From JABMQB01 sp963678235 (GTDB lineage: Bacteria > Bacteroidota > Bacteroidia > Bacteroidales > Prolixibacteraceae), in NCBI GenBank assembly GCA_963678235.1, contig OY782766.1, positions 3,410,001 through 3,474,000 of the forward strand: a stretch of 64,000 bases of DNA, given 5' to 3'. Within the stretch, counting starts at the first letter, position 1. Each line of letters begins with the position of its first letter. The notes under the pieces were generated by a model. That model was not told the origin of the DNA, searched no databases, and saw only the letters and a program-made list of their open reading frames with translations. Shown here one piece after another: positions 45,279 through 54,786 of this stretch. A program made the translations under genes and the position numbers.

Positions 45279-47207
45279 ATGTGCGGAATTTCGGGAATAG
45301 TTCATCTTGATATGAGCCCTATTCAATTTGAATATCTCAAATCTATGTCAGAATCCATAAAACACCGGGGACCTGATGATCAAGGATATGTTGGTTTTTC
45401 TTTTTCTAACCATAATATCCAAGAGATTGAAATTGAAGAAAATAACCCAAAATTACGATTTCACGGAGGAATAGGATTTAATCGGCTTTCTATCCTTGAT
45501 TTATCAATGAACGGGCATCAACCCATGATTTCTGAAAATCAGAAAATAGTAATTGCATATAATGGTGAAACCTATAATGCTTTTGACTTTAAAGAATATT
45601 TAGTCGCCAAAGGCTTTCGGTTTAAAAGCAATACAGATACTGAAATTTTACTGTATCTGTACCAACACTATGGCATTGTAAAAATGCTTGAACTGCTTAA
45701 TGGGATGTTTGCATTTTGTATTGTTGATCTGGAGTTAAATAAGATTTTTCTTGTTAGGGACCATGTTGGAATAAAACCAATGTATTGGTTCAAAAAAAAC
45801 AACACCTTGTTGTTTGCTTCAGAGATCAAAGCTTTTTTACAACATCCTGAATTCGATGCACAAATTAATGAGCAGCATATTGATGAATATCAGCTATATA
45901 ATTATAGTGCACACGATCGTACATTGTTTACTCGTGTTTCTAAAATCCCACCTGGGCACTTTATGGAAATATCGATGAAAGGGGAAAAGCTATGCAAATA
46001 TTACGAACCATCCTTCAACGAGGATTTGGAAATATCGAAAAAAAACGCACAGGAAAACCTCGAGCAAACATTAAAACACGCAATAAAATCACAATTAATT
46101 AGCGATGTAAAGGTTGGTTGTCAGTTATCAGGAGGAATAGATTCAAGTTTAATTACAACGTTTGCCAGGAAATATTTCCGATCAGACATGGATACTTTTT
46201 CGGTTATACTTGAAAATATGGAATACTCTGAAGAAAAGTATATAAGCATGGTTGTGGAAAAAACATTTGCAACCTCGCATAAATTCAAACTCACACCTAA
46301 GGATTTCGCTGAAAATTTGATCGCCACAGCATGGCATTACGACGAACCACTTTTAATTCCCCAGGCTGTTGGCATAAAACAACTTGCCAAAAACGCCTCA
46401 AAGCATATTACTGTACTTTTAAGTGGTGAAGGCTCCGATGAATTGATGGGTGGATATAGAAGATATTATAACCTGTGCTATAAAAAACAACATCAGGGGA
46501 TCATACATATCATGTCGAAAATTCCGGGGAAAGGACAAACAGCAAGCAAACGTTACTTACCTGGTATTTCAACAAAAGACTTTTTTTTAAGGCAAGGCGG
46601 TCCGTCTTCATTAGATCGATATTCCGATTTTAGGCCTGATATTAATTTAAATAAAACTTTTCAACAAAGAGAAGAACTTTTTCCTGAGAATACCGATCTG
46701 TTAAAACAAGTGAGATATTACGAAATGAGGGCCTGGCTTGGAGCAACCTTAATGATCCAGGATAAAATGACCATGGCGCATTCGATTGAAAACAGGGTGC
46801 CTTTTACCGATAAAAAAATTGTTGAATTTGTTTTTTCTTTGCCATCTAAATATTTTGTAAAAAGTAATATTAATCCGCTATCCTATAACAACCATAATAA
46901 GAATACTAAGATTCTTCTAAAAAAAGTTACTGAAAAATATTATCCAAACGAGTTTGTTTATCGTCGTAAAATGGGTTTTAACCAACCACTTCATGATTAC
47001 TTCGCAGATCCGTTATTGCAGGAATTAATTCAGGATTCTCTTTTACCTGGAATCAAACAAAGGGGAATTGTAAACTACATCGAAATATTAAACCTTTGGG
47101 ACCGATATCAAAAAACTAAAAGTTTGGCTGGTTTAATGGTCCTTTGGAATTGGTTTTCCTTTGAATTATGGGCACAACTTTTTATTGATAAGAAAATTGT
47201 CGGATAA
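45279..47207 (+). CDS. asnB: Asparagine synthase (glutamine-hydrolysing)-type amidotransferase
   Basis: 642 residues. The start is set at 45279 because the second codon must be the catalytic N-terminal Cys (MCGISGIVH); the frame is open 12 codons upstream. The glutaminase domain has HRGPDDQG, NGETYN and DTEILL; the synthetase domain has the PP-loop LSGGIDSSL and GEGSDELMGGYRRY. This type occurs in exopolysaccharide clusters, where it may amidate a carboxylate of a sugar or aminoacyl group rather than make free asparagine. It is the first of five genes in a row with three PP-loop paralogues and an ATP-grasp protein. Confidence 0.88.
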   Translation: MCGISGIVHLDMSPIQFEYLKSMSESIKHRGPDDQGYVGFSFSNHNIQEIEIEENNPKLRFHGGIGFNRLSILDLSMNGHQPMISENQKIVIAYNGETYNAFDFKEYLVAKGFRFKSNTDTEILLYLYQHYGIVKMLELLNGMFAFCIVDLELNKIFLVRDHVGIKPMYWFKKNNTLLFASEIKAFLQHPEFDAQINEQHIDEYQLYNYSAHDRTLFTRVSKIPPGHFMEISMKGEKLCKYYEPSFNEDLEISKKNAQENLEQTLKHAIKSQLISDVKVGCQLSGGIDSSLITTFARKYFRSDMDTFSVILENMEYSEEKYISMVVEKTFATSHKFKLTPKDFAENLIATAWHYDEPLLIPQAVGIKQLAKNASKHITVLLSGEGSDELMGGYRRYYNLCYKKQHQGIIHIMSKIPGKGQTASKRYLPGISTKDFFLRQGGPSSLDRYSDFRPDINLNKTFQQREELFPENTDLLKQVRYYEMRAWLGATLMIQDKMTMAHSIENRVPFTDKKIVEFVFSLPSKYFVKSNINPLSYNNHNKNTKILLKKVTEKYYPNEFVYRRKMGFNQPLHDYFADPLLQELIQDSLLPGIKQRGIVNYIEILNLWDRYQKTKSLAGLMVLWNWFSFELWAQLFIDKKIVG

Positions 47208-47346
47208 AACCTGTTGCCCTTCATAACTAGCATTTTGAACTTAAATTAATAAAATATAAGATTGCATTGTATTTACAAAAAATTGGATAGGGAACAAATT
47301 ATCCAATAAAATCAGCCATATCGGCTTGTTCGCTAATTTAAAATGA

Positions 47347-48132
47347 ATGGATACTAAAAATAGGAAGGATCAAGAACTAACTCCAGCACCTATTAACCTT
47401 TTCTGGACCGGAGGATGGGATTCAACATTTCGATTACTCCAATTAATTATAATTTACCAAAAAAAAGTACAGCCATATTATATTATCGATAACAACCGAA
47501 AATCGGTCCAAAATGAATTGCTTGCAATGGAAAACATCAAAAGGTTGCTTTTTGAAAAATTCCCGGAAGCAACGAGCTTGTTATTGCCAACAGAATTTGA
47601 GCATTTAAGCAATTTAATGCCTGATAAAAAAATTATGGAAGCCTATTTAAGGCTTAAAAAAAACAATAAATTAGGTGCCCAATACGAATGGCTTGCCAGG
47701 TTTTGCAACCAACAAGATATTTCTGATATGGAATTAAGCCATGAAAAGTCGGTTGATCCAATCGAAAATATTCGATTCAAAAAAGTGTTTGGGGAAATTG
47801 ACTTCATTGAGAATGATATTGGCAACTACATGGTTTCGTCTAAATCGAACAATTCTTCAGTATTGCTGCTGTTTGAGAATATTAAAATTGTTTTGTATGA
47901 TATTACAAAACCCGAAATGGTTGAAATAAGTAAAAAAGAAGGGTTCTTTGAAATTATGTGCCAAACATGGTTTTGCCATGTCCCAACCACTAAAAACAAA
48001 CCTTGTGGAAAATGTGTTCCATGCAGATCAGCATTTTTTGAAAAAATGGGGTGGCGATTTCCTTTTGCTTCAAGGATTAAATATATTTTTTGGAAAGCCA
48101 TCCGAAAAACAGGAATAACTAAATCCAAATGA
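47347..48132 (+). CDS. QueC-like PP-loop protein with Cys4 zinc motif, copy 1
   Basis: 261 residues. The PP-loop is FWTGGWDSTFRL (19-30) instead of the canonical SGGxDS. The C terminus has TWFC, then CGKC and PCR: four cysteines laid out as in QueC, where they bind zinc. The core also shares QPYYIIDNNRKS, which is not a QueC motif I recognise. So it is an adenylating ATP pyrophosphatase-like enzyme of unknown substrate. It differs most from the other two copies, notably lacking the AKGKDAYT-like segment. Intergenic gap to asnB 139 bp. Confidence 0.7.
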   Translation: MDTKNRKDQELTPAPINLFWTGGWDSTFRLLQLIIIYQKKVQPYYIIDNNRKSVQNELLAMENIKRLLFEKFPEATSLLLPTEFEHLSNLMPDKKIMEAYLRLKKNNKLGAQYEWLARFCNQQDISDMELSHEKSVDPIENIRFKKVFGEIDFIENDIGNYMVSSKSNNSSVLLLFENIKIVLYDITKPEMVEISKKEGFFEIMCQTWFCHVPTTKNKPCGKCVPCRSAFFEKMGWRFPFASRIKYIFWKAIRKTGITKSK

Positions 48133-48202
48133 TATTGTTAAATAAACATCTATATTTGTTTTTTTCAGTTGCAAAATAATTGCAGATTAATTTTCTTTTT
48201 TA

Positions 48203-48973
48203 ATGAAGAACAATAACCACACAATAAACCTTCTATGGACCGGAGGAATGGACTCAACATTTCGGCTTATCCAATTAGCAGCAGTATATAACAAAGTCGT
48301 ACAACCCTATTATATTATCGATCCAAATCGAAATTCAATTCTATTTGAAATCCGGGCAATGGAATCCATTTTAAACGCATTATTTTTAAAATACCCGGAA
48401 ACAAAAGCGTTGATCCGTCCAACGATTTTTAAAGAAACCCACCGAATATCGCCAAACCAAGAAATAACATCAAGTTATTTACGAATTAAAAGAATAGTTG
48501 ATATTGGAAGCCAATACGACTGGCTTTCACGTTTTTGTGCCGAAGAAGGGATTCATGATATGGAGATTTGCCTTGAAAAAAGTACTCATGATGACGAAAA
48601 CCGGATATTTAACATGCTAATGAAAGACATGGATAAAATCGAAACAACTTATGAAGGGTATTTTCAAATAAAAGCATCAGAAAAAGGGAAAGATACTTAT
48701 ACAACTTTTGGAAATTTCAGGTTTCCCATGTTTGATTTAACCAAACAATATAAATACGAATATAGCCGTAACAAAGGCTTTTATGAAATTCTGGACAAGA
48801 CCTGGTTTTGCCTAATGCCAACAAAAAAGCTGAATCCTTGCGGGAAATGCCATCCATGCAGGGTTGTCTATAAAGAAAACTTACATTGGCGTTTGCCCTT
48901 AACTGCGAAAATCAGGTACCATATTTGGCCAACTTTAAAAAAAGCTGCAAAACTGGCTGGAATTAAAAGATAA
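48203..48973 (+). CDS. QueC-like PP-loop protein with Cys4 zinc motif, copy 2
   Basis: 256 residues. LWTGGMDSTFRL (11-22) is the PP-loop, QPYYIIDPNRNS follows, and the C-terminal motif is TWFCLMP then CGKCHPCRVVY. Between them, SEKGKDTYTTFGNFRFPMFDLTK is shared with copy 3. All residues expected for ATP pyrophosphatase chemistry and zinc binding are intact, and the three copies keep the same architecture, so none seems to be decaying. A TATATTTG at 48151-48158 could be a -7 element for this copy. Confidence 0.7.
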   Translation: MKNNNHTINLLWTGGMDSTFRLIQLAAVYNKVVQPYYIIDPNRNSILFEIRAMESILNALFLKYPETKALIRPTIFKETHRISPNQEITSSYLRIKRIVDIGSQYDWLSRFCAEEGIHDMEICLEKSTHDDENRIFNMLMKDMDKIETTYEGYFQIKASEKGKDTYTTFGNFRFPMFDLTKQYKYEYSRNKGFYEILDKTWFCLMPTKKLNPCGKCHPCRVVYKENLHWRLPLTAKIRYHIWPTLKKAAKLAGIKR

Positions 48974-49035
48974 TTCCAAACCCCAATTTATTAGTTTCAA
49001 TAAAAGTTGTAATTTTAATAAAACCAAAAAATCAA

Positions 49036-49806
49036 ATGCCTGAAAATAGTATTCCTATAAAACTGTTATGGACCGGGGGATGGGACTCAACGTTTCGTTT
49101 GATCCAACTAGTTTTTCTTTATGGGAAAACAGTTCAGCCTTATTATATAATTGACCCTGGCAGAAATTCAACACAGCTTGAAATAAGGGCAATGGCGAGC
49201 ATAAAAAATACACTTTCCCAAAAAAATCCCGTATACCGCCAACGAATTCTTCCAACAATATTTAAGGAGCTTGGTGATATCCAACCAAACAAAACTATTA
49301 CCAATAGTTACCATAGATTACGTGAGACCGAATCCATTGCAATACAATACGAATGGCTTGCAAGGTTTTGTGCCGATGAAAAAATCAGCGATATTGAAAT
49401 TTGCAATGAAACTGCAATCATTGATAAAGACAATAGGACCAGACGATTGATAAACAGTGATCTTGAGTTCATTCAAACGGATTGTGGTCCATATTACCAG
49501 ATGAATAATAGTGCCAAAGGAAAAGATGCTTATACTATTTATGGAAATTTCAGGTTTTCAATATTCGATGTTACGAAGCTAGACATGTACCATTGGAGCA
49601 TGGAAAACGATATGTTGGATATAATGAAACAAACATGGTTCTGCCTTATGCCGACACTATTTTCCAAACCATGCGGAAAATGTCATCCATGCAGGGTGGT
49701 ATATCGTGAGGGATTATCGTGGCGACTTCCCATTATGGGAAAAATTCGCTATTTTAGCTGGCCAACACTTAGGAAAGTTGCCAAAACAATTGGATTAAAA
49801 AATTAA
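49036..49806 (+). CDS. QueC-like PP-loop protein with Cys4 zinc motif, copy 3
   Basis: 256 residues with PP-loop LWTGGWDSTFRL (11-22), QPYYIIDPGRNS and TWFCLMP...CGKCHPCRVVY. It is close to copy 2 in the C-terminal half. Its stop codon overlaps the start of the ATP-grasp gene (TAATG), so the two are translationally coupled. Known QueC enzymes make the nitrile preQ0 via an amide; here the neighbours are carbohydrate genes, so an amide or nitrile-like step on another carboxylate is a guess only. Confidence 0.7.
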   Translation: MPENSIPIKLLWTGGWDSTFRLIQLVFLYGKTVQPYYIIDPGRNSTQLEIRAMASIKNTLSQKNPVYRQRILPTIFKELGDIQPNKTITNSYHRLRETESIAIQYEWLARFCADEKISDIEICNETAIIDKDNRTRRLINSDLEFIQTDCGPYYQMNNSAKGKDAYTIYGNFRFSIFDVTKLDMYHWSMENDMLDIMKQTWFCLMPTLFSKPCGKCHPCRVVYREGLSWRLPIMGKIRYFSWPTLRKVAKTIGLKN

Positions 49807-50711
49807 TGAGGGTACTTCTGAAACTTCGTAAGCTACTGGTTTATAATACTTTTATTCGAAGGGTTTTGCCAGTTAAGACCAACTATCAATTTAGTTACAG
49901 GGTGCTCTTTGGAAAACCCTTTTCATACTGTGAACCAATTGGGTTTAATGCAAAAATACAATGGCTTAAATTAAATTACCACAATCCGCTTCTCCCTCAG
50001 CTTACTGATAAATATAGTGTACGGAATTTTGTTAGCGAAAAAATTGGAGATGAATATTTAATTCCCTTAATAGGTGTTTTTTCTGATATTAAAGAAGTTA
50101 ATTTAGAATCGCTTCCAGATAGGTTTATTTTAAAAGCCACTCATGGTTCGGGATGGAATATGATATCTGATGATAAATCAAAATTAAATAAAGGTAAGGT
50201 AAACAGGCAATTACGTAGATGGCTCAAAACCAATTATTACTCTACAGGTAAAGAGTGGCAATATAAAAACATATCGCCAAAAATAATATGCGAAGAAAAC
50301 TTGATGCCAACCGATGGCAATCTTTTAGATATAAAACTTTTCTGTTACAATGGATCTCCCGAGTTTATTATTGCTTACCCTAGCAGGACGAATTACAGAA
50401 CGATTTACACTAAAAACTGGAAACAATTAAATTGCGAAACTTCATATAAAAAAGGCAAAGCAATTAAAAAGCCTGAACAATTTGATTTACTTTTAGAATT
50501 AGCAGGCAAATTATCGCATGGTTTCCCGTTTGTTCGGGTTGATTTTTTAATTCAGAATGAAAGGATCTATTTTGGTGAAATGACCTTTACACCTCGTAGT
50601 GGATTGTACCTGTTCAATCCCCCAGAATTTGATTTGGTTTTTGGAGAACCATTAGATTTAGAAACCATAAATAACTCATATTCAACCCAGCCCAGTATCA
50701 TAACCACCTAA
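49806..50711 (+). CDS. TupA-like ATP-grasp protein
   Basis: 301 residues. KIQWLKLNYHNPLLPQLTDK at the N terminus and VRNFVSEKIGDEYLIPLIGV are the standard start of TupA-like ATP-grasp proteins of polysaccharide clusters; RFILKATHGSGWNMI holds the nucleotide Lys, and IKLFCYNGSPEFI and VRVDFLI the metal acidic residues. In TupA, the founding member, the enzyme links teichuronopeptide amide bonds. An amide ligase for a carboxyl of the glycan fits with asnB and the PP-loop genes upstream. The convergent gene ends five bases away. Confidence 0.82.
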   Translation: MRVLLKLRKLLVYNTFIRRVLPVKTNYQFSYRVLFGKPFSYCEPIGFNAKIQWLKLNYHNPLLPQLTDKYSVRNFVSEKIGDEYLIPLIGVFSDIKEVNLESLPDRFILKATHGSGWNMISDDKSKLNKGKVNRQLRRWLKTNYYSTGKEWQYKNISPKIICEENLMPTDGNLLDIKLFCYNGSPEFIIAYPSRTNYRTIYTKNWKQLNCETSYKKGKAIKKPEQFDLLLELAGKLSHGFPFVRVDFLIQNERIYFGEMTFTPRSGLYLFNPPEFDLVFGEPLDLETINNSYSTQPSIITT

Positions 50712-50716
50712 TTCTC

Positions 50717-52858
50717 CTAAAACCGGATATTATACTTCAACTTCAGGCGTAAAACACTTTCATCTATTTGATACCTGTTTAACCGCTCTAAAAAATTGGA
50801 TGTCCAGGCAAGTACAATTTCATTCCCGGGCTTCACAATCCACTGAAAACGCGATTGCCAACCAGCACTTTTGGAAGCATTGTCGTATTGAAAATAATTA
50901 TACAAAGTAATATCGGGGCTAAACAAGATATTTGCATTCAACTGGTAAATATTAGCTATAAACGATCCTTCGGGCAAATCAACACTACTCCTTGTTAATT
51001 TTCCGCCAATAAAAAACGGAACGGCAACTTTCCAATTAAGCTCTGCTTCAATATCCTTTTTACGTCCATTAAAAAAATCACCCCAACTATACGATGCTTC
51101 ACCCCAAATATTTCGGGCACCTTTGGTTTCAAGTTCAATTTGCTGCCACCAAAAAGAGTATTTATTCGCCGGAACAATGATATCTTCAAATATATTAAAA
51201 GCCTCGAACAGGTTTTCATACTGGTTGGTGATCGAATACTGAAGCTCTTCACCAGACATAAACCGAATCCTCATGGGTTGGATTTCTATTTCCCTTGTTT
51301 CCAAAACGTTCTTCATATTCGTGATGTAATCAAATTCGCCGCCAATTTGGATCTGCATAATTCCCCATTTATTTGGGCGAGGACCAAATTGAAATTCCCC
51401 ATAGGTTTCCCGAATATTCGTTCGTGGAACAAAACCCATTCCCGAAATAAATCTTTCACCAATCTGGTGATACCCGACTCTTGCACTGATCAAATCATTC
51501 GGATATACAAACTGTGCCCCCCAGGCTCCATCAGCTCCATCCATGTTCTCTGTAGCAGATTTTAATCCGAAAAACAATATACTTGCGTTTTTATCGCCTT
51601 TAAAAGTAGATGTGGATAGCTTAACATCAATCCCTGTAACCATATTCCTTTCGTTACCAATCGCATTGCCAAAGGTTGAAATTAACCCGATAGAAGATTG
51701 TGCCCCAATATTTCTGATAATACGCGCAACAGAAAAATTTGAATTGCCTTCTTCCCGACTTTCGTTGATGTGCATCAATCCAATGTTCCAATTATCTACT
51801 TGCCCGGTAAGCTTTGCCCCAATATTTATTGGAATTGGTGCCCCATCCTGGTCAAGTCCCATTTGCCTTGAAAAGAAAGGGATCAATTTTTTAGCCACAG
51901 GGCTTTCGCGGTCTCCTTCCAATCCGAACTGAAAATAATTGGCACCATCCAAAAAGAAATCCCGTTTTTCAGGAAAATGCAAATCAAACCGGGTTAAGTT
52001 TATTTGCCTATCATCAACCTCAGTTTCGGCAAAATCTGTATTTATTGATAAAGATGCTTTTAAACTCGGGGTTAGTTGGTAAAAGATATCTCCACCAACG
52101 CTTAGCTTGCCTTCGCCTTCTTCACCCTTTTTAGAATCGACACCACTCACCAAATATGGCGAAACATCCAAACCAACACCTTGGGTTATTCCTTCCAATC
52201 CGCTCAGCACACCTGCATCCGATACCTGAAATTTATGGGTATTAAGGTTTGCAACCGGCCAATAGCCAGATTCAAGGTTATCAACGATATACCGTAGAAA
52301 TTTTAATCCCCATTGTTTGCTCTCTTTGTCAAATCCTAAAGTCTTAAAAGGTATTGCCATTTCAGCTTCCCACCCTTTCTCTGTAATTTTTGACTTTCCG
52401 GTCCAAAGGCCGTCCCACTGCTTATTAAAAGCTGCCCCGTTTTCGCTAATAACCGCATCGCCAATTGAGCCCCGGGGACCAATCTGGAACCAATACGCAT
52501 TCCGTTTATCGTTATACGTGTCGAGAATTACCTGTACCCTGTCATCATTCGCCAAACTAACATCACGGGCAAGCTCTTTCCCTGTAACTTTTTCCGGGTC
52601 ATCATAACATTTAAACCCGAAAAATATATGGTTCACATCGTAACAAATAAAAACTTCTGTTTTTTTGGTTATGGGCAAGCCTTCGTTGGGTTCACGCTGA
52701 TAAAACTCATCAACTTTTGCAGCTTGTTCCCAGCATTTATCATTCACCATACCATCTATTTCTGGTGGCTCGCTAACTTTAATCGCGGGTACGGATGGTT
52801 GGGCATTGATTAAATTTCCTAGAAAAAGAAAAACGAGAATTAATAAAATTTGCTTCAC
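50717..52858 (-). CDS. Secreted CBM9-like/DUF5916 outer-membrane protein
   Basis: 713 residues. Start codon is GTG. A signal peptide (MKQILLILVFLFLGNLINAQ) precedes a carbohydrate-binding module family 9-like domain (EPPEIDGMVNDKCWEQA, DVNHIFFGFKCYD, WEAEMAIPFKTLGF), then a DUF5916-type beta-rich region ending in the aromatic residue F of an outer-membrane barrel (LKLKYNIRF). It probably sits in the outer membrane. Carbohydrate binding is inferred from the N-terminal fold only. It converges on the ATP-grasp gene. Confidence 0.82.
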   Translation of the reverse strand: MKQILLILVFLFLGNLINAQPSVPAIKVSEPPEIDGMVNDKCWEQAAKVDEFYQREPNEGLPITKKTEVFICYDVNHIFFGFKCYDDPEKVTGKELARDVSLANDDRVQVILDTYNDKRNAYWFQIGPRGSIGDAVISENGAAFNKQWDGLWTGKSKITEKGWEAEMAIPFKTLGFDKESKQWGLKFLRYIVDNLESGYWPVANLNTHKFQVSDAGVLSGLEGITQGVGLDVSPYLVSGVDSKKGEEGEGKLSVGGDIFYQLTPSLKASLSINTDFAETEVDDRQINLTRFDLHFPEKRDFFLDGANYFQFGLEGDRESPVAKKLIPFFSRQMGLDQDGAPIPINIGAKLTGQVDNWNIGLMHINESREEGNSNFSVARIIRNIGAQSSIGLISTFGNAIGNERNMVTGIDVKLSTSTFKGDKNASILFFGLKSATENMDGADGAWGAQFVYPNDLISARVGYHQIGERFISGMGFVPRTNIRETYGEFQFGPRPNKWGIMQIQIGGEFDYITNMKNVLETREIEIQPMRIRFMSGEELQYSITNQYENLFEAFNIFEDIIVPANKYSFWWQQIELETKGARNIWGEASYSWGDFFNGRKKDIEAELNWKVAVPFFIGGKLTRSSVDLPEGSFIANIYQLNANILFSPDITLYNYFQYDNASKSAGWQSRFQWIVKPGNEIVLAWTSNFLERLNRYQIDESVLRLKLKYNIRF

Positions 52859-53001
52859 AAATTTAGGTTATTGGTTTAGATCTGCTAAAATAGAAAATTA
52901 AAAGGAAATTATTTGTATTTGATTCTTTTGTAATCCCAACAAATCCCGCCTGGATTTTGCTGGCAATAGGAAGCTGGATTATTTTTCAACCAGGTGCAAA
53001 A

Positions 53002-53027
53002 AAAAGAAGCCATTGCTGGCTTCTTTT
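53002..53027 (-). terminator. Intrinsic terminator downstream of tRNA-Arg
   Basis: AAAAGAAGCCA (53002-53012) pairs fully with TGGCTTCTTTT (53017-53027) around TTGC. On the minus strand it directly follows the tRNA 3' end and is followed by a T-run. Confidence 0.85.
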
Positions 53028-53028
53028 G

Positions 53029-53100
53029 TAGTCCCACCAAGAATCGAACTTGGATCTATAGTTTAGGAAACTACTATTCTATCCGTTGAACTATGGGACC
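53029..53100 (-). tRNA. tRNA-Arg (anticodon CCT)
   Basis: Read on the minus strand, a 72-base cloverleaf: acceptor GGTCCCA with TGGGACT, D arm, anticodon arm GTAGT-TTCCTAA-ACTAT with anticodon CCT (reads AGG), and T arm CCAAG-TTCGATT-CTTGG. Discriminator is A; CCA is not encoded. Confidence 0.95.
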
Positions 53101-53222
53101 TTATTCTTTTTAAAAGGTTTGCAAAAATATGCATTACCGTTAACATTTCAAAATACCTGGTTTTATACTTTACGTTTTTTCCTTATCTTTTGAATGAAAT
53201 AAACCATCAAAGCGTAATAATC

Positions 53223-53957
53223 ATGAAAAACATCCGAGTAAGTATATTAATTACAATCCTTTGCATATCGTTTTTTAGCAATGCACAAGAATTTGAAAAA
53301 GACATTTTTAATACTTCAAAGGGAGAATTGGCAATAACCTTTATTGGGCATGGAACTTTAATGATGGAATACGACGAGCAAATTATTCATATTGATCCGG
53401 TGGGAAATTATGCAGATTACAGTACTATGCCTAAAGCCAATCTTATCTTAATTACCCATGAGCATGGTGACCATTTGGATATCAATGCCATTTCAAAAAT
53501 TAAAAAAGAAAATACAATAGTAATCTTGACACAAAGCTGTTCCGGGAAATTTCCTGAAGGAGAAATAATGGAAAATGGAGATAAGACAAGCGTAGCAGGC
53601 TTAAGTATTTCAGCTGTCCCTGCTTACAATTTGGTCAATAAACGGAGTGATGGTTCTTTTTTTCATCCAAAAGGCAGAGGAAATGGTTATATAATTGATT
53701 TTGGCGACACTAAAGTGTATGTAGCCGGAGATACCGAAAATATACCTGAAATGAAATCACTAAAGCATATAGATATTGCTTTTCTTCCGATGAATTTACC
53801 ATACACAATGACCCCCGAAATGGTTGCGGATGCTGCAAAAGCGTTTCAACCTAAAATCCTTTATCCATATCATTTTGGGAGCACTGATACCAACAAATTG
53901 CTTGAACTTCTAAACAATGAACCTACAATAGAAGTGAGAATCAGGAAGTTGAACTAG
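53223..53957 (+). CDS. Secreted metallo-beta-lactamase-fold hydrolase (UlaG-like)
   Basis: 244 residues from the ATG at 53223 which gives a clean signal peptide (KNIRVSILITILCISFFSNA); a longer frame starts 11 codons earlier. The metal site is ITHEHGDHLD (HxHxDH), AGDTENIPEM gives the bridging Asp, and PYHFGST the last His. It resembles UlaG-type lactonases and periplasmic metallo-hydrolases of Bacteroidota. Substrate is unknown. It is monocistronic. Confidence 0.87.
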   Translation: MKNIRVSILITILCISFFSNAQEFEKDIFNTSKGELAITFIGHGTLMMEYDEQIIHIDPVGNYADYSTMPKANLILITHEHGDHLDINAISKIKKENTIVILTQSCSGKFPEGEIMENGDKTSVAGLSISAVPAYNLVNKRSDGSFFHPKGRGNGYIIDFGDTKVYVAGDTENIPEMKSLKHIDIAFLPMNLPYTMTPEMVADAAKAFQPKILYPYHFGSTDTNKLLELLNNEPTIEVRIRKLN

Positions 53958-54018
53958 TTAACAAAAAATGCGGACCTAAATACTCAAGCCCGCACTTCTT
54001 TTGCTTAACTTTACTTTA

Positions 54019-54723
54019 CTATCTTGCGGTTACATCTCCACCACTCGATTCCTTTATGTCTTTGTGCGCCGGGTTTCCATAATACTTAACATCTCCACCA
54101 CTACTTGCCCTGGCATAGAGTTCTTCCGATACGCTTACCGAAGCATCACTTCCACTGCTAACGCTTACCTTGCAAATTTGTGATTTCAATTCTGATGCGC
54201 GAATGTCGCTCCCACTGCTTGACTCGGCATAAAACACCTTGGTTGTTCCCGAAATCCTGGCATCTGAACCACTGCTGGTATCTAAAGTAAATTTATCGGT
54301 TTTAATAGAAAGTTTCACGTCACTGCCACTGCTGGCTTTAACCGATAATTCATCGCTCTCAATAGTGTTTTCTGATTCCACGTCGGAACCAGCAGAACAA
54401 TGTAAAATAGCCAACTCCTTCACGGTAACATAAACTTTTCTTTCCGACCTCCAGTTCCAAGTGAATTTGCCGTCGAAATAAATCTTGAGAACCCCATTTT
54501 CAACTTCAGTAATAATTTTATCAATAATATCGTCAGAAGCTTCAACCACACATTTTTCAGTGTTTCCCATTGTTATATATAAATCAATGCCTGAAGAAAC
54601 TTTAATAGCAGAGAAATCAGAAACGTTTCTGTTTCTTTTGTCAACTACAGCAGATGCAGCAAAAACTGCAAAAAAGAAAATTGCTGTTAAGAATAATGAG
54701 GAAATTTTTTTAATTGAATTCAT
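54019..54723 (-). CDS. DUF2807 (GIN domain) secreted protein, copy 1
   Basis: 234 residues. A signal peptide (KKISSLFLTAIFFFAVFAAS) is followed by a head GIN domain: FSAIKVSSGIDLYITMGN, then repeated S-S-G-S-D-V/I/A units about every 20 residues (about 115-225), a right-handed beta-helix-like solenoid. The function is unknown, often called a putative auto-transporter adhesin head. It is followed by a similar gene at 54787, with the variant S-S-G-A-N. The stop is near a weak hairpin at 53969-53994. Confidence 0.85.
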   Translation of the reverse strand: MNSIKKISSLFLTAIFFFAVFAASAVVDKRNRNVSDFSAIKVSSGIDLYITMGNTEKCVVEASDDIIDKIITEVENGVLKIYFDGKFTWNWRSERKVYVTVKELAILHCSAGSDVESENTIESDELSVKASSGSDVKLSIKTDKFTLDTSSGSDARISGTTKVFYAESSSGSDIRASELKSQICKVSVSSGSDASVSVSEELYARASSGGDVKYYGNPAHKDIKESSGGDVTAR

Positions 54724-54786
54724 GAATATAGATTTTACGGATAATTATTTTAGAAAGGACGCATGTATGCAAAATAAGTTACACTT

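Noticed and set aside
47347..49806. The three PP-loop genes as true queC for queuosine synthesis
   Set aside because: They carry TGG instead of SGG in the PP-loop, come in three copies, share extra motifs such as QPYYIID, and no queD, queE or queF is nearby.
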